DNA of 64,000 nt from Alitta virens (GCA_932294295.1 OW028584.1:29931231-29995230), one strand, 5' to 3'; counted from the first letter of the stretch, positions 41,598 to 52,841 are shown. Numbers and translations: made by a program. Notes: generated by a model not told the origin, from the sequence alone.

Positions 41598-43111
41598 TGT
41601 GATAACGAAATGGAAGAAAAGAACTGTAGAAATAATAAAAGAAAGTTGCAGATATTGAAGAAAGGAAATAAGAAGTGAAGTGAGAATGAAAACCAAGGAA
41701 GGGAAAAGACAGGTGTAAAAATGAAAAGAATGATTACATTAAGGATGGTGTGTGTGTGAGGCTATGTTGTTGCCAAGCATAATGTGGCAACTAAACATGA
41801 ATAAAAGTCATAATAGCAATAAATCCATGTAATAAATAACCTAAGTACCAGACCTATGTGAAATAATTAGCACGGTGAAATGTTAACATAAACATGATGG
41901 AGCACAATGTACCAAAAAAACTATTGAAGGAATGACATAAGTAAATTCATGTCAAACTAATCATTTAAATCAAAATAAGAACTGTGAATATAATACCTGA
42001 AAGATGAGGTCTAATAAAAGTAGATTTGTAAGTTGAGTGTCCCAAACAAACAGTTCATATGAACAGCACAGAACAGCTGATCCATGTTTACATGAAGGAA
42101 GTCCACAAGGGGTTTCCCGAGGTGTTATGATGTCATATGGTCAGGGAATTCCACCAGAAGTGTCTAGAGTTTGTGTACAACGGGAGGGGTTTCCCGAGAG
42201 CGATATGACGTCACAGGAAGTGGGGGGAATCCTCAAGTTGATCGCAGCGCAGCCGTGGTGAATTCAGTGAAGATAGGGAAGCCCACAGGGATTCCCGGCG
42301 AGCGGCATCTATGACGTCAGGGCGAAGCGGTGCAAATTTGGAGTTCAACACGCAACAGGCATGCGCACTGGCTGAATATACGGGGAATTCCTTCAAGTGC
42401 GCATGCGCTAGACGCACGAGGGGGAGATTCCGACCCAGATGACGCTTGTTGACCTAATGCGCATGCGCAGCAGGCGCTGTCTAGCAGCAGGCGTCGCAGC
42501 GCTGGAGACGACCGAGCGAGCAGAAAGCGACGAAATACACTCAAATTCCACTGTTATTTGATGACAAGTGACAGCGGAAGGTTGCAGGGCATTAGCGGAC
42601 GAACTAGAGCATCTTCTGGGAAGCCATGGACGCGAGGATAGCAGATAAGCGATGCGTAATGGTGATGCCAAATATGGGCATCGCGTCGCACTGCTGGCAG
42701 TGTAGACTAGACTGGCGTCGTACAATGCTAATCCAGGCTGTCAAAAGTGCTATTTTGGTGAAAATATCATGGATAAGGAGTAGAAGTGACAGGAACTCGT
42801 CTCAGACAGTGTTATATTGCGAAGGACATCACATACAGTGATAGTTAGCACTTACAGTGTTCATGCCAGGTAGTTCACCATCAATGGTCAATAATAATGT
42901 CTTGACAAGCTGGATCTTTGTCTTTCACTAGTTTTAGGCACTGTAAGGCATTTTGTATGACATACCTTAGTACAACTGACATAAAAACCAAGGTGTATTG
43001 TCCACAGTCCAGACACTCATGATGTTGGCCTGTAGATCCAAGAGCTGGCAAAGTCCAGGAAAGTGGCAAAGTCCAGGAAAGTGAGAAGGTAATTCCGGGA
43101 ATAGTGTTAAT
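41598..43111 (-). other. Long 5' leader of the retrotransposon
   Basis: About 1.5 kb between primer-binding site and gag. The part 42,050-42,750 is markedly richer in G+C and CpG than the surroundings. Short minus-strand frames (for example 42,725-42,408) have no recognised domain. A short duplication GGCAAAGTCCAGGAAAGTG lies at 43,046-43,085. The regulatory cluster is listed separately. Confidence 0.6.
42109..42475. promoter_or_regulatory. Cluster of kappaB-like, CRE-like and NRF-1-like sites
   Basis: Sites fitting or nearly fitting GGGRNWYYCC occur at 42,109-42,118 (GGGGTTTCCC), 42,144-42,153 (GGGAATTCCA), 42,186-42,195 (GGGGTTTCCC), 42,224-42,232 (GGGGAATCC), 42,288-42,296 (GGGATTCCC), 42,382-42,391 (GGGGAATTCC) and 42,421-42,431 (GGGGAGATTCC). 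CRE-type octamers are at 42,128-42,135 (TGATGTCA), 42,206-42,213 and 42,312-42,319 (both TGACGTCA). NRF-1-type GCGCATGCGC is found at about 42,399-42,408 and 42,459-42,468. This is the arrangement of an inducible CpG-rich enhancer/promoter. Binding is inferred from motifs only. Confidence 0.6.
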
Positions 43112-43129
43112 AATCCGGAGTCTACACCA
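43112..43129 (-). other. Primer-binding site
   Basis: The minus strand reads TGGTGTAGACTCCGG directly after the 5' LTR end. TGG pairs with the CCA end of a tRNA. The matching tRNA was not identified. Confidence 0.7.
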
Positions 43130-43475
43130 TATTATATTGTAGTTATGTGTTCTTTGGAGTTATTATTGAGTGTAAGAATCTTTATTGTAGCAATACTGAA
43201 CATACATGTCTATAGGCTTCAGCTCTCCTCCAGACTGACTAACCAGTCTGTGAGCTTCCTCTGATCATGAGGGTGATCAACCAATCAGAGGCATTGGATC
43301 CCTGGCTATCTACTCCACAGCAGCTTCCTGTGGTGATCACCTCTAAATAAGGTGATGGGCTGGTGATGCAGAGAGCCAGGCATATTTATAGCCTTGATCA
43401 ACTTGATTACTAACTGTAATACAATATCAATAAAGTCAGAGATAATATTCATATAATAAATAAAATAACATTACA
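43130..43475 (-). repeat. 5' LTR
   Basis: 346 bp, matching the 3' LTR. Carries the same CCAAT-type site, a TATA box (complement of 43,378-43,392) and AATAAA. At 43,154-43,168 it has TTTGGAGTTATTAT where the 3' LTR has the reverse complement plus about 20 extra bases. Directly outside lies the TTAA duplication. Confidence 0.93.
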
Positions 43476-43479
43476 TTAA

Positions 43480-45262
43480 ACTTGCTAAATTTTTGTTAGT
43501 TTTGTGAACTATTCAACAAAATGTCAAAAATGTCCCAAAGGGCCTGTCTTCCCTACTGTAAAACTACTCTACACCATGATACAAAACAAACGCCAAACAC
43601 TGAAGAAGAAAAAACCACAAAAAAACCTTTTAAACCAAAACATTAACACAAAGAGCTGCTCAAAGCATCTCAAAATCAAGAATGCCACAGCTAAGACAAT
43701 ACAATTTTAGAACAATTATTCCTACCTTGTGTTGGTCAGTCAGTGGCCACTGATACTATGTTGGAAATAAGGTTTTTGCGCCAGATACATATATATATAC
43801 TTACAGGCAGACAAAAACTTAAATTAGAGAATACTTTATATACCAAATATTTCTCAATTAATGGGTGCACAGAAAAGCACTGTGATTCAATTATTAAAAT
43901 GGATTGGCTAAGCCTCTGAGCGTTAGGGTGCTCCAAAAAATCTAAAGGTAAAAACCATGAGTTTTTTCCAATTCCACTTGTAATTTTATAAAATTTGTGA
44001 AAAAATTAGGTCAAGATAGCAATTGAATTTGTATGGGTTCGGACACCATCATACAGTGGTTTTTTGTTTCAGTTGAGTTAAAAGTTCATTTTTTCTTTAT
44101 TGCACCACATTGCAGAGCTCTAATAAGGTATAATGTGAAACGATATCATAATTAGCAAAGAGTTGAGTCTCAACACACATTTGATTAATTAATGTGGGAT
44201 TTTGCATAAACAAATAATGTATTTAATCAACTCATTTTGTCATGACAAGACATCATAAATTGATATCTAAAATCATAAACATGTTTTTAAAGCTGCCCTT
44301 ATCGAGTGAGAAATTAAAAAGAGCGTTGCAATTCTTTCATCATGGCATCCAAAATAACAATGGAAAATTAATCGCTTATTAACCTAAAAACAGCCAATAA
44401 CATGCAGGCAGCCACGGAATAGCTTTATGCGTTATAAAAACGACAACGGAAATATAGATATAGGTACAATTGTATAATGAATGTATTCTCCAATAAATGT
44501 ATGCAGTATAGTAATAATATGGAAAATTTATTTTAAAAGTTTTACTTGTTTTGCATTTAGTCAAATTTGACCAAACGAAATATACACACACTGAGCCATA
44601 TTTATTTTAGTCCATGGTTGATTCTCCCACTCATGCTGATAATTTCCAGGTGAGCTTAAGCTCATTGTTATATATATATTTTATAATTAAAGTGTCTGGG
44701 AAAGGAATGGACGTTTGAAATGACTCTTACCTTAATTTATTTCTATGCATAAAAGCCATTTTTAAATTTCCTTGTGTTATTTTGAATATGTTGCTCAATT
44801 AACATATTGTAAAATTAAACAAATTTTTTTCTGTATTTTATGTTTTTATTGTACGTTGTGTATTTAGGTAATAATAAACTTAAACGTGATGACTCTCCCT
44901 ACACCTGCCTCTCCCTATACACCTAATGCTCCCTGTACCTGGCTCTCCCACCCAGCATAACGTTATTTATTCTCCCTTGTGGTATCCATAATAAAAAGTC
45001 CAGGTTTGCTGTCTATCCAATGATAATTTTTGCCTTTATGTCAGTCAGCATTATAGCCATTTGTTATGGTCACGAAGTAGCATTATCAGCTAAAATGTTG
45101 GGATTTGACTTGTTGTTAACAATGCTGTCCATTTTGTACTTTATGCTGAATCTGCACCTAATTGTAAATTAAGTATTTAATTAAACATCTAAAAAATTTT
45201 TTATTTTCGGCTCGTGTTTTTACTAAGATTTTATTGTTTAAAATTAATACAAGAGTCATAGA
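43480..45262. other. Gene-free AT-rich region
   Basis: No gene or recognised element. A short TA run lies near 44,670. Short frames have no domains. Confidence 0.5.
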
Positions 45263-45337
45263 GTGGTGGGAATTATTCAGCACACTTTCCCATGTATGCA
45301 TTTGCCCTCTAATGGCCTCTATAGAGGAGCTTTTATG
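45263..45337 (+). repeat. Left arm of a 75-bp inverted repeat
   Basis: Pairs with 45,920-45,994 with about four mismatches; shared core AATTATTCAGCACACTTTC and GCATTTGCCCTCTAATGG. The arms enclose about 580 bases containing a TATA promoter. No target duplication is evident outside the arms. Confidence 0.8.
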
Positions 45338-45502
45338 TTTCATTAACTCCAATGATTTTTTCCTTCATGTTGTCCATTGTGTCCTGCTCCTAACCATTTA
45401 AATAAAAAATGTGACAGAAAATCAGTTTGACATTATTCTGAATCCCACAATGAACACAACACAATCTGGCCTAATGCCAGGAACCATTCATCCTGTTCTC
45501 TA

Positions 45503-45592
45503 ATTGGTCCACTCTGCATAGATGCTATAAAAGGATGTGGGGAATGGATTGAGGCTGCACTTAGGAGTTTTGAGGAGGTTTGCTACAGCAAG
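45503..45592 (+). promoter_or_regulatory. TATA-box promoter with short first exon
   Basis: ATTGG (reverse CCAAT, 45,503-45,507) is followed by TATAAAAGG at 45,526-45,534, placing a transcription start near 45,556. A short exon without a usable ATG ends at 45,592 in AG|GTAGGT, a good donor. Which coding exons it serves is not settled. Confidence 0.5.
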
Positions 45593-45919
45593 GTAGGTCC
45601 ACATTTTCAATACATCCATGAACTCAATGTTGATTGATAAACATTTATATTACAAGAAATCTTCCCTTTATATTAAACCCTCCTTCCTTGCTTTTTTAAA
45701 ATATAATTTGCTAATTAATCATAGTTATAACTAGGCTGCTACATTAGACAGTGAAACAATCAAATGAGAATCATCATTAGTTTCTGAAATTAAAAGATGT
45801 AATTTTCATTCATTTCAAGGTCGTTACGACCAAAGATTTCTTACTTCTACTTGTTATTTTCTGATGTTATCAGAACTGTGGCCAGCATTCGGAGTTGGCT
45901 AAAACACCCCATCTTAAAT

Positions 45920-45994
45920 CATAAAAGCTCCTCTACAGAGGCCATTAGAGGGCAAATGCATACATGTGAAAGTGTGCTGAATAATTCCAACCAC
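45920..45994 (-). repeat. Right arm of the 75-bp inverted repeat
   Basis: Reverse complement of 45,263-45,337 with few differences. Confidence 0.8.
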
Positions 45995-46424
45995 AATACA
46001 AAAATACAAAATGTTTTACATGTTAATTAAATACATAATTAACAATAAAGTGCAGCTTGCTGAAATTCCAAAGAACTTCTCTATGAAAGTCAAAGATGGG
46101 ATGGGGGCGTTTCATAAAAGAAGATTTCCCTTCATGCACTGGTGATTTAAAAAAAAGAAATTAATTCCCTTTCTTCTTCTTTTTCTTTTTCTTGTGTGTT
46201 TTCCTGCTTGTGTGCTTCATCCATAGATCTTTATAGGTCGATGGGAGCAGCACTGTTGTTGGTTAGGAGTTGTCTTATTTTGTGTATTTTTCCCATATGT
46301 TGTTGTTGTCATTTTGTTGTTCACTTTTCCCGTGACATAAGGTCCCTGTAATGTAAGTTATCCTGTGACAGTAGAAGGATCGGCTGCTTTTCCAGTATAT
46401 ACTTGTGTTTCCTCTTTGCTGCCG

Positions 46425-46609
46425 AGGGGTGGGGGCCTAGCTCAGTGGTAACACGCTGGGCTTCCAACCACTGGGTCCCGGGTTCAATTCCCGGTCGAGC
46501 CTATGTTGGATGGCTGTTTCATCCTTCGTCTTATTGCCATGGTCCCTACCTGTCCTAATTAGCCCATCAGGTGCAGAAATACAGGACGTTAAGTCCCACC
46601 ACCACCACT
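46425..46609 (+). mobile_element. tRNA-Gly-like SINE with 14-bp target duplication
   Basis: The head GGGGGCCTAGCTCAGTGGTA contains an A box and GGGTTCAATTCCC is a B box. An anticodon-loop-like CTTCCAA would carry TCC (Gly). A non-tRNA body and a short CAC-rich tail follow. CCTCTTTGCTGCCG flanks both sides (46,411-46,424 and 46,610-46,623). It is homologous to the reverse complement of 55,853-56,046. The tRNA-like part is probably not a functional tRNA, because the acceptor ends do not pair well. Confidence 0.88.
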
Positions 46610-46812
46610 CCTCTTTGCTGCCGCAGAATCTGCAATTTATATCGCTATATTTGTTCTTGTAATTGTTCTTTACCACAATCATTCTTGTCCTTACCATGAA
46701 GATGTTGTTTACACTTTTTCACAATTTCCCTTTTTTTTCTAGCATAAAGTTCTCTCGAAATCTTATTAATTGATAACACCTTGAGTAATCAATTTCTCTT
46801 TTTATGCTTCAG

Positions 46813-46959
46813 GTTCTTGAATCGTATAACTTCGAAAGACAAAAGTTTACTGTCCATAATATATCATACTACATGACATTCATCAACAAAGGCTGGAAAT
46901 GCGTTCAGGTCACCAGTCCAAAGTTTGACAACTTGTGCATTGCTTTTAATTGTACTTAG
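46813..46959 (+). CDS. Candidate small 3' coding exon
   Basis: Preceded by TTTTTATGCTTCAG, a good acceptor. It reads VLESYNFERQKF...GWKCVQVTSPKFDNLCIAFNCT then stop. No ATG precedes it in the exon, so it needs an upstream coding exon that was not found. It lies downstream of the TATA promoter at 45,526. No domain is recognised. Confidence 0.25.
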   Translation, partial: VLESYNFERQKFTVHNISYYMTFINKGWKCVQVTSPKFDNLCIAFNCT

Positions 46960-47094
46960 ATAATCAAGGAAAACAATAACATGTTAAAAGTGGTCGCAAA
47001 TATCATGTACTATACAGCAGCAGTAGCATAGGAAAAATTAGTTGGAGGTCTTAACTAAGATGTTGATAATTAAAGTATGTGCTATTTCTCGCAG

Positions 47095-47310
47095 GAATTA
47101 TCTGTTCTATGTTGGGTTATTTTATGCATAAAACTATTTGACTTAATCATTCCAAATTGCCTTCCACCATTTAAGCGGATGGTAATGGTGACAAAGCTTG
47201 GCAGGAGTGTAATTCAGCAAGAAGCTGACTGGCAACTTGTAATGCTTATCTACCCTACTAATCTGGGTTTTAAATTGTTTGTGTTACACTGTGATATGAC
47301 TTGCACTTAG
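47095..47310 (+). CDS. Candidate alternative 3' coding exon
   Basis: Preceded by GCTATTTCTCGCAG (acceptor). The frame has the same phase as the exon at 46,813 and ends in a similar way (MTCT then stop, versus FNCT then stop). It may be a duplicated or alternative last exon, or chance. No domain is recognised. Confidence 0.22.
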   Translation, partial: ELSVLCWVILCIKLFDLIIPNCLPPFKRMVMVTKLGRSVIQQEADWQLVMLIYPTNLGFKLFVLHCDMTCT

Positions 47311-49852
47311 AGCAGTTGTACTTCTACTGTGTATTCAACAATTTGTTTAGTAAAATTACTTAATAACTTTCACCTCACATCTTTAACCTTTGTCTCAACA
47401 GTTAACGCCTAAATAGTACAAGTAATACAAAATTCACAAACCTATTTAAGTTACATCCCTGGTTCTGCAGTAGATCCCTCAATCTTGAGACTATAGTCAT
47501 TTGCAATGGTTTTTTTTTTGTGTATTTATGTATTTCCTATAATTGTATTTATTTGCTGCAATTGTCTATAGTGGCACCTTATTCAGAGGTGTAGTTCGGT
47601 ATTTCACACTTCCTTGTTGGCTTCCTTTAGCCATTCTGAATCATATTTAGTCAGGCTCACGTGCATGGAGTAGTAGTAGTGTTATTGGGTAACGCCTCAT
47701 CAGCACCTGAGTGGGCTATGTAGAGGCTCTCTAGGGTAAGATTGATCATCCATAGTTGATAGTAGAAACCAGAAGCATGCAAAAAAATCAATGAGTGTCT
47801 CATTGGATAGCTGGAGCAGCTTGAGCAATGCGCACTGTCCTGTTTTAGCCACTGGGGATAGAGGACTTCACCCCAAGTGTTTCCACCCTCGCCGCGTGGA
47901 GGCCCAGGACCTTCGAGGGCCTCACGTGTATGGAATTATGCATTGGAACACATAAAGTCTTCAGATATACAGCCATAATCAATTGTAAGTACATGTATAG
48001 CTTATAATCATTTTATAGTTTATTATATATGTTAAAGCCTATCTATAGTATTTTGTACCACTTATGCAATTTATGTCATATATTAAAACCTATTGTGGAT
48101 TGAGATTAGCTTGAGTCTAACAATCCTGTAGTATCTTTGGTTATGCTTTCTTTCTCTTAATTGCAGTTAAGCACTTGCACACACACAAATGATGTTTGGA
48201 TATATGAGAATAAAGTGTGTTACAAAATTATCACTGTCTGAAGTCCTTAGAACACCTGAATCCCTCCTGATACCTTTTCTGGCCCTGCTGCTATTTTCCA
48301 CCGACTGAGAAAGTTTTCTTTCTAACTCTTCTAGGATTATTGGCCAAGCCCAGTCTGTTGCCATGGAGATCACTGATGCAGATGCTCCCCTGGTGCAGAG
48401 ACTGTAAGGCATTTATTTCTCTATTTATCAGTTAATACATATATGTCATAAGGTATTATACAATGTCATATTGAATACTCACACCTCAGTACTAGAGATT
48501 TCTTAAGCACACAGTAAATGTAAAAGTACACTCGAACATGCATTAATTTAGTTTAGAATGCTTCAGTTGCGATAGACAATACAGATATATACTTAAGTCA
48601 AAAATGGATAATACAATGCTGCTACTGCCATAAACATAGTTGCATGCTATAAGTGGGGTACATAAATATGGCTAGACAATCATGTAACATTAATTTCTAG
48701 TGTTTACAAATAATAGAACAGTATAATAAGTCATTAGCACATTTAATATACACAGTATTATTTAGTGGGGTCGTAGGTATGCTTCTCCTAGCATCCGACG
48801 ATAAAATATTGACCTGTTATTAGTATTGGCGGAGGTCAATACTAAAATCACCAACAATAGCCATTTCCTATTGACTATTTGTTTTGTTTATGTCAGCAGA
48901 TAAACTGACAATCCCATTTACCTTTATTTTTTGTAATATCCATAACATTATAACAATACACACGAATAATATGTGAAGACTCTTTATTAATGGTAGCTGT
49001 TTTTTTTATATAAGATGTTTATAGAGAGGCTTGTGAAAGAATAAAATTCTTAACTGTGGTTAGTTTATTTGGCCATCCAGAGTGGTTCAATTAGAGTTAC
49101 AGATCGTTAGACATTCCTAAGATTTAAATTTTTTTTTTCTTTCATATGCTTTTCATTTACATAGTTTCTTCAGCATGGCGTGAGGTGAAATTTGTAAACT
49201 TTTTTAATTTATTTTTTATTCACTGAAATCTAAGATTTTCTCTGTGATTGCTCCTAACAATTATTCATTATTTCCTGCAATTGACACTTCCCAACACAGA
49301 CCATATCTAAGCTATCATTTAAGGTTGTATTGTGTGTTCTTATGAATAAAAAAAAATACCAAATTGTTTTTGTTGAGTAAGTCTTTTGACCCTAAAGCAT
49401 TCCTGTAAAACATCACATCATATATCTATCACGAGTAACAATATACATGAGCGTGAGAAGTAGTGTGATCCGAAATAGTCAGGAGGAGTTGATGTTTGCA
49501 GATGAAGCTTCCGGCAATGTTGGACAGGGGGCACTGGTTGGTCGCGTGAGTAGTCCGGCTGTAAAAGACAGTTTCATATTAATGTCATGGATATATATTC
49601 TGCATTATATGTTCATAGTAAAGTTGGTCTTTACGAATTGACAATGTGAAGAAGCAGAGAAAAAGAAAATAATTTTCCATGTATTCTTCAACAGTTATTT
49701 TTGAAATAAATAGAAATATCTTTTTCTGACCAAGAGGCAAATTATTAATGGCATATGAAACAAATCATTATTTATACTATTATAGTTTTCATATCATCTT
49801 CATGCTAAATATCAAAATGTCAATAGCATAAGCATATGTACATACCAGTTTT
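47311..49852. other. No firm gene; downstream of the cholinesterase-like gene
   Basis: Mostly non-coding. A GC-richer patch lies near 47,830-47,935. A minus-strand frame (48,412-48,167) could in principle hold a last exon of the cholinesterase-like gene, but the phases do not settle it. Confidence 0.4.
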
Positions 49853-50000
49853 CCTTACAAGTTTGGGCAAGTACTCCTTCCAGAAAGAACACTCCTTGGC
49901 TCTTAGAGCTCTCCTGACTGAAGAGTTTTGACTTAGTTCCAAGTACTCTTTACTCTGTGATGTATAGATTGGCCATTCATCAGGTACAATGTTAGGGTCA
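49853..50000 (-). CDS. Cholinesterase-like protein, C-terminal exon
   Basis: Opens after TTTCTGTTTTCAG at 50,000 and reads DPNIVPDEWPIYTSQSKEYLELSQNSSVRRALRAKECSFWKEYLPKL, matching the end of the cholinesterase fold (W..YT...YLEL..........CAFW..FLPKL), including the conserved Cys. The phase joins exactly to the main exon. A donor CTT|GTAAGG follows at 49,853/49,852 region (GTAAGG 49,858-49,853 overlaps the last codons); a second candidate donor GTATGT begins at 49,845. The final exon, carrying an anchor or tail peptide, was not identified. Confidence 0.8.
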
Positions 50001-51255
50001 CTGAAAACAGAAATGAAAGACAACATCAGGTTCTAAAGTAGTAGTAGTAGTAGTAGTAATAATAGTAGTAGTAGTAGGTCAACATTAATGGCTACTATCA
50101 AACAAAAATGTGCCATAGCAGTGGTTTGAGATTAAGGATGTGTTACTGCTTGTTCAATCAAACTGACTACACTGAGTCCCAGCAACACACCACAATGGGC
50201 CATGTGACGTATGCAAGTGTGGGCTCAAAGTAAGCAGTAAACTAGTGGGTGAGGAGGGGGCCACTTAATGCAAGCAGCAAACTAGTGGGTGAGGAGGGGG
50301 CCACTTAATCAAATACATAAAACTTGCTGTAAAGCCATCTGCCCCCCCCCCCCTATCCCTTTAATCTTCAAGATCCTCCCTGGAATCAACAATTATTTTG
50401 GCAAATAACAAACTTAGGGAATGGCCAGTGCTTCTTATTTATGCTCCTACAAGTAATTACCTGACTTGTGCCCTATGCAGCCATTTTCTAACCATTCGGT
50501 CCTTTTAACAATCCTGGCGTCAATGATCCCTTGGTGGTTATAGAGCATTCAATCAAACTGACTACATTTCACAAATGAGATTGATGGAAGTGTTGATATG
50601 ATGTCATGGTATCAAGTGTATGAAGAACATAAAAAGGATACAGTCAGATCAAGGGAAACGAAATATTGGGCTTTTTTTTGGGTTGCTGTTGAAAGCGAAA
50701 TTTCACAATGCAAATTAAGCTCTTTGGTGATATATGATAATTAAATTTTTTTAGAACCAAAAGATATGATGTACGATTTATGTGTAGAAAAAAAATTCGT
50801 TTCATGTCTACCAATTGGGAATGAATGGAAATTTTTAAATGGGTTATATATGTGTTTGTAAAACAAATGCAGTACCAATGTTGGTTGCAGTACAACTTAC
50901 ATGAGTAGTATTTAAATGTGTTACTTCAATCAAACTGACTAGTTCAAGCAACCAACCACAACTGATCATGTGACATATGTCAAATCAACCAGTGAACTAG
51001 TTGTGGGTGGGTTTGGGACTGCAATACATTTAATCTCTCCCTGGAAACAACCATTACATGTATATATATGTAATTGGGCAAACAGCCAACTGCATGATTT
51101 TACATCAATCTCATTTTTGAAACGAAGCAAGTTTGAGTGAATGGCCTATGATGTAATTACAGACAAACCTAATCTGTTGGTATACATTAATGCACTGGTA
51201 CTGCTACTTGTAAGTCTATTTAAGTCTTCAAAAAAGGCCATATGGGTATACTTAC
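50001..51255 (-). other. Intron of the cholinesterase-like gene with internal repeats
   Basis: The donor is GTAAGT at 51,255 and the acceptor ends at 50,001. It contains a TAG/TAA trinucleotide run (50,038-50,077), a 40-bp tandem duplication (ACTAGTGGGTGAGGAGGGGG, 50,235-50,309), a C10 run (50,343-50,352) and two diverged copies of a non-coding repeat beginning AATCAAACTGACTA (50,156 and 50,930; a third start at 50,550). Confidence 0.75.
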
Positions 51256-52784
51256 CCTGTTTTGGCAAAGTTGGTCCAATATTTCATAATATCTTGGGAC
51301 AATTCTTTTTCTTCCTCAGTATAGTTTGCTAGTGGTTTAAAAGGCTCTCCGAAGACATACTGGATCTCATCACCATGAAGAACTCCCATCCATTCGGGCC
51401 ATGGGTTAGACTGTGTTCGCTGGGTAAACTGGTACGCAAACACATTCTGACCAGCTCTTGTATAGTGTTGTTGAAAGTAGTTGACATTGCAAGTGAAGTA
51501 AAGGTCACTTATGGCATTGTCCAGGGCTGCTATGTTTGAATTTCTGTCTTCGGGGTTAGTTGGATTGGAGTATTGGAAATTGATGGCATCGAGACCAAAT
51601 GGATTACTTTGCATAGGATATTGTGGATAGTAGTGAAATAGTATATCTATGCTTTTCTTGAACTGATCCTTGCTCATGGTGGTCGTCTGCAAATCAAGAT
51701 AATCATACAACTCATATATGAGGAAGAAGGTGCCTTCATTGAGGTTGCTACCAAGCAGTATTGGACACTTCTTGAAACGTCCTTGATTCAAGAGTTTAAC
51801 AGGATCATCTGGTAGGAACACTCCATCAACTGCAGGTAGGAATGGAAACTGCATGATGCCTCTTGTCACCCATTGGTTGTTTACCAGTTTATCAACCGGA
51901 ACACGTCTCATACACTCAGCTATAATTTCAAGGTCATCTGGTGTGTCACAGTCAAAATAATCTATTGCCAAGGTCAGTGACCGCCGCTTAGCTTCTTGTA
52001 ATGTGACGGTTGACCAAGGCATGTTAGCTGTACCACTTTGCATAATAGCTCGTTGGAATTTGGTCTGGCTCAGAGGTGACATAAGATGCAAACTGACACT
52101 TGCTGCTCCTGCATCTCCACCAAAGATGGTCACATTGCCTGGACCACCCCCAAAATGCCTGATATTCCGTTGTACCCATTCAAGAGCCATGACCTGGTCA
52201 AACATACCGGCATTACCAGGTGCTGTGGGATTACCAAGGTGCAAAAATCCCAATGCACCCACACGGTAAGAGATTGAAACCACGATGACATTGTTTAGTG
52301 CTGCTAGATATTTGCCATCATAGATGTTTAAACTTGGTGATCCACTGAAGAATTCGCCTCCGTGTATCCAAACCAAAACCGCTGCATCGTTAAGGCGGGG
52401 AGTTGTCCGAGGTACCCACACGTTGAGGTAGAGACAATCTTCGCTCATTTTGCCAGTTGGTTTCCACATAGTGCTTCCCTTAAAATCTCCAAAGAAAGAG
52501 TCCTCTGATTGGTAACATGATTTTTGCTGCTTTGTGGCATTATATATCCCATTCCATGGATCAACTGGATGTGGATGTTCGAAGCGTAGGCTGCCAACTG
52601 GTGGTTTAGCGAATGGGATGCCCAAAAATGCATCCACTGTTTTCCCAATATTAGGCATATGATACCTGATACCCCTTACTTTTCCTTGTCTGGTCATTAT
52701 AATGAGGTCATCCTGAGATTGGTTGGCATTTATTTCTGCTGAATAGTGCAGAATGTAGAAGACCATTAACATTAATGGCCTCAT
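51256..52784 (-). CDS. Acetylcholinesterase-family protein lacking the catalytic serine
   Basis: Secreted alpha/beta-hydrolase of the cholinesterase family. The start ATG at 52,784 gives a signal peptide (MRPLMLMVFYILHYSAEINA); a splice acceptor (TTTTATTCCAG) lies just upstream at 52,843, so the 5' UTR is probably spliced. Motifs are AFLGIPFAKPPVGSLRF, TMWKPTGKMSEDCLYLNVWVP (Trp107, at the choline-site tryptophan), WIHGGEFFSGS (oxyanion hole, usually GGG), the nucleophile elbow, GSNLNEGTFF (Glu350) and VLHGDEIQYVFGEP (His470). The elbow reads FGGDAGAAS instead of FGESAGAAS, so the nucleophile Ser is Asp224 and the preceding Glu is Gly. Glu and His are kept. The protein therefore is not expected to hydrolyse choline esters; like neuroligin or neurotactin it may act by binding. 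Two exons are visible. Confidence 0.93.
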
Positions 52785-52841
52785 GCCTACCAAGGGTGAA
52801 TTACTATTGAAATAGTTCTCGTCCACTGAAGTAATTTCCAA

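Larger units (their letters stand above)
33215..43475 (-). mobile_element. Full-length Ty3/gypsy-type LTR retrotransposon (10,261 bp)
   Basis: Paired LTRs (33,215-33,580 and 43,130-43,475) enclose gag, protease and pol on the - strand. The element is flanked by TTAA on both sides (33,211-33,214 and 43,476-43,479), a 4-bp target duplication. A primer-binding site beginning TGG directly follows the 5' LTR. The domain order protease, reverse transcriptase, RNase H, integrase is that of Ty3/gypsy. Large coding frames are uninterrupted apart from the frame changes between genes, so the insertion looks relatively young. The leader between the 5' LTR and gag is unusually long (about 1.5 kb). Confidence 0.95.

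Noticed and set aside
42626..42841. Small plus-strand gene in the CpG-rich leader
   Set aside because: No domain, and it lies antisense in the retrotransposon leader; better explained by CpG-rich composition.
46431..46503. Functional tRNA-Gly gene
   Set aside because: A and B boxes are present, but the acceptor stem does not pair well and the unit is a SINE with body, tail and target duplications.
48167..48412. Last exon of the cholinesterase-like gene
   Set aside because: Acceptor is weak and none of the phases joined convincingly to either candidate donor at 49.85 kb; no typical C-terminal peptide.
50038..50077. CRISPR-like or satellite array
   Set aside because: Only a TAG/TAA trinucleotide microsatellite in an intron; no spacers.
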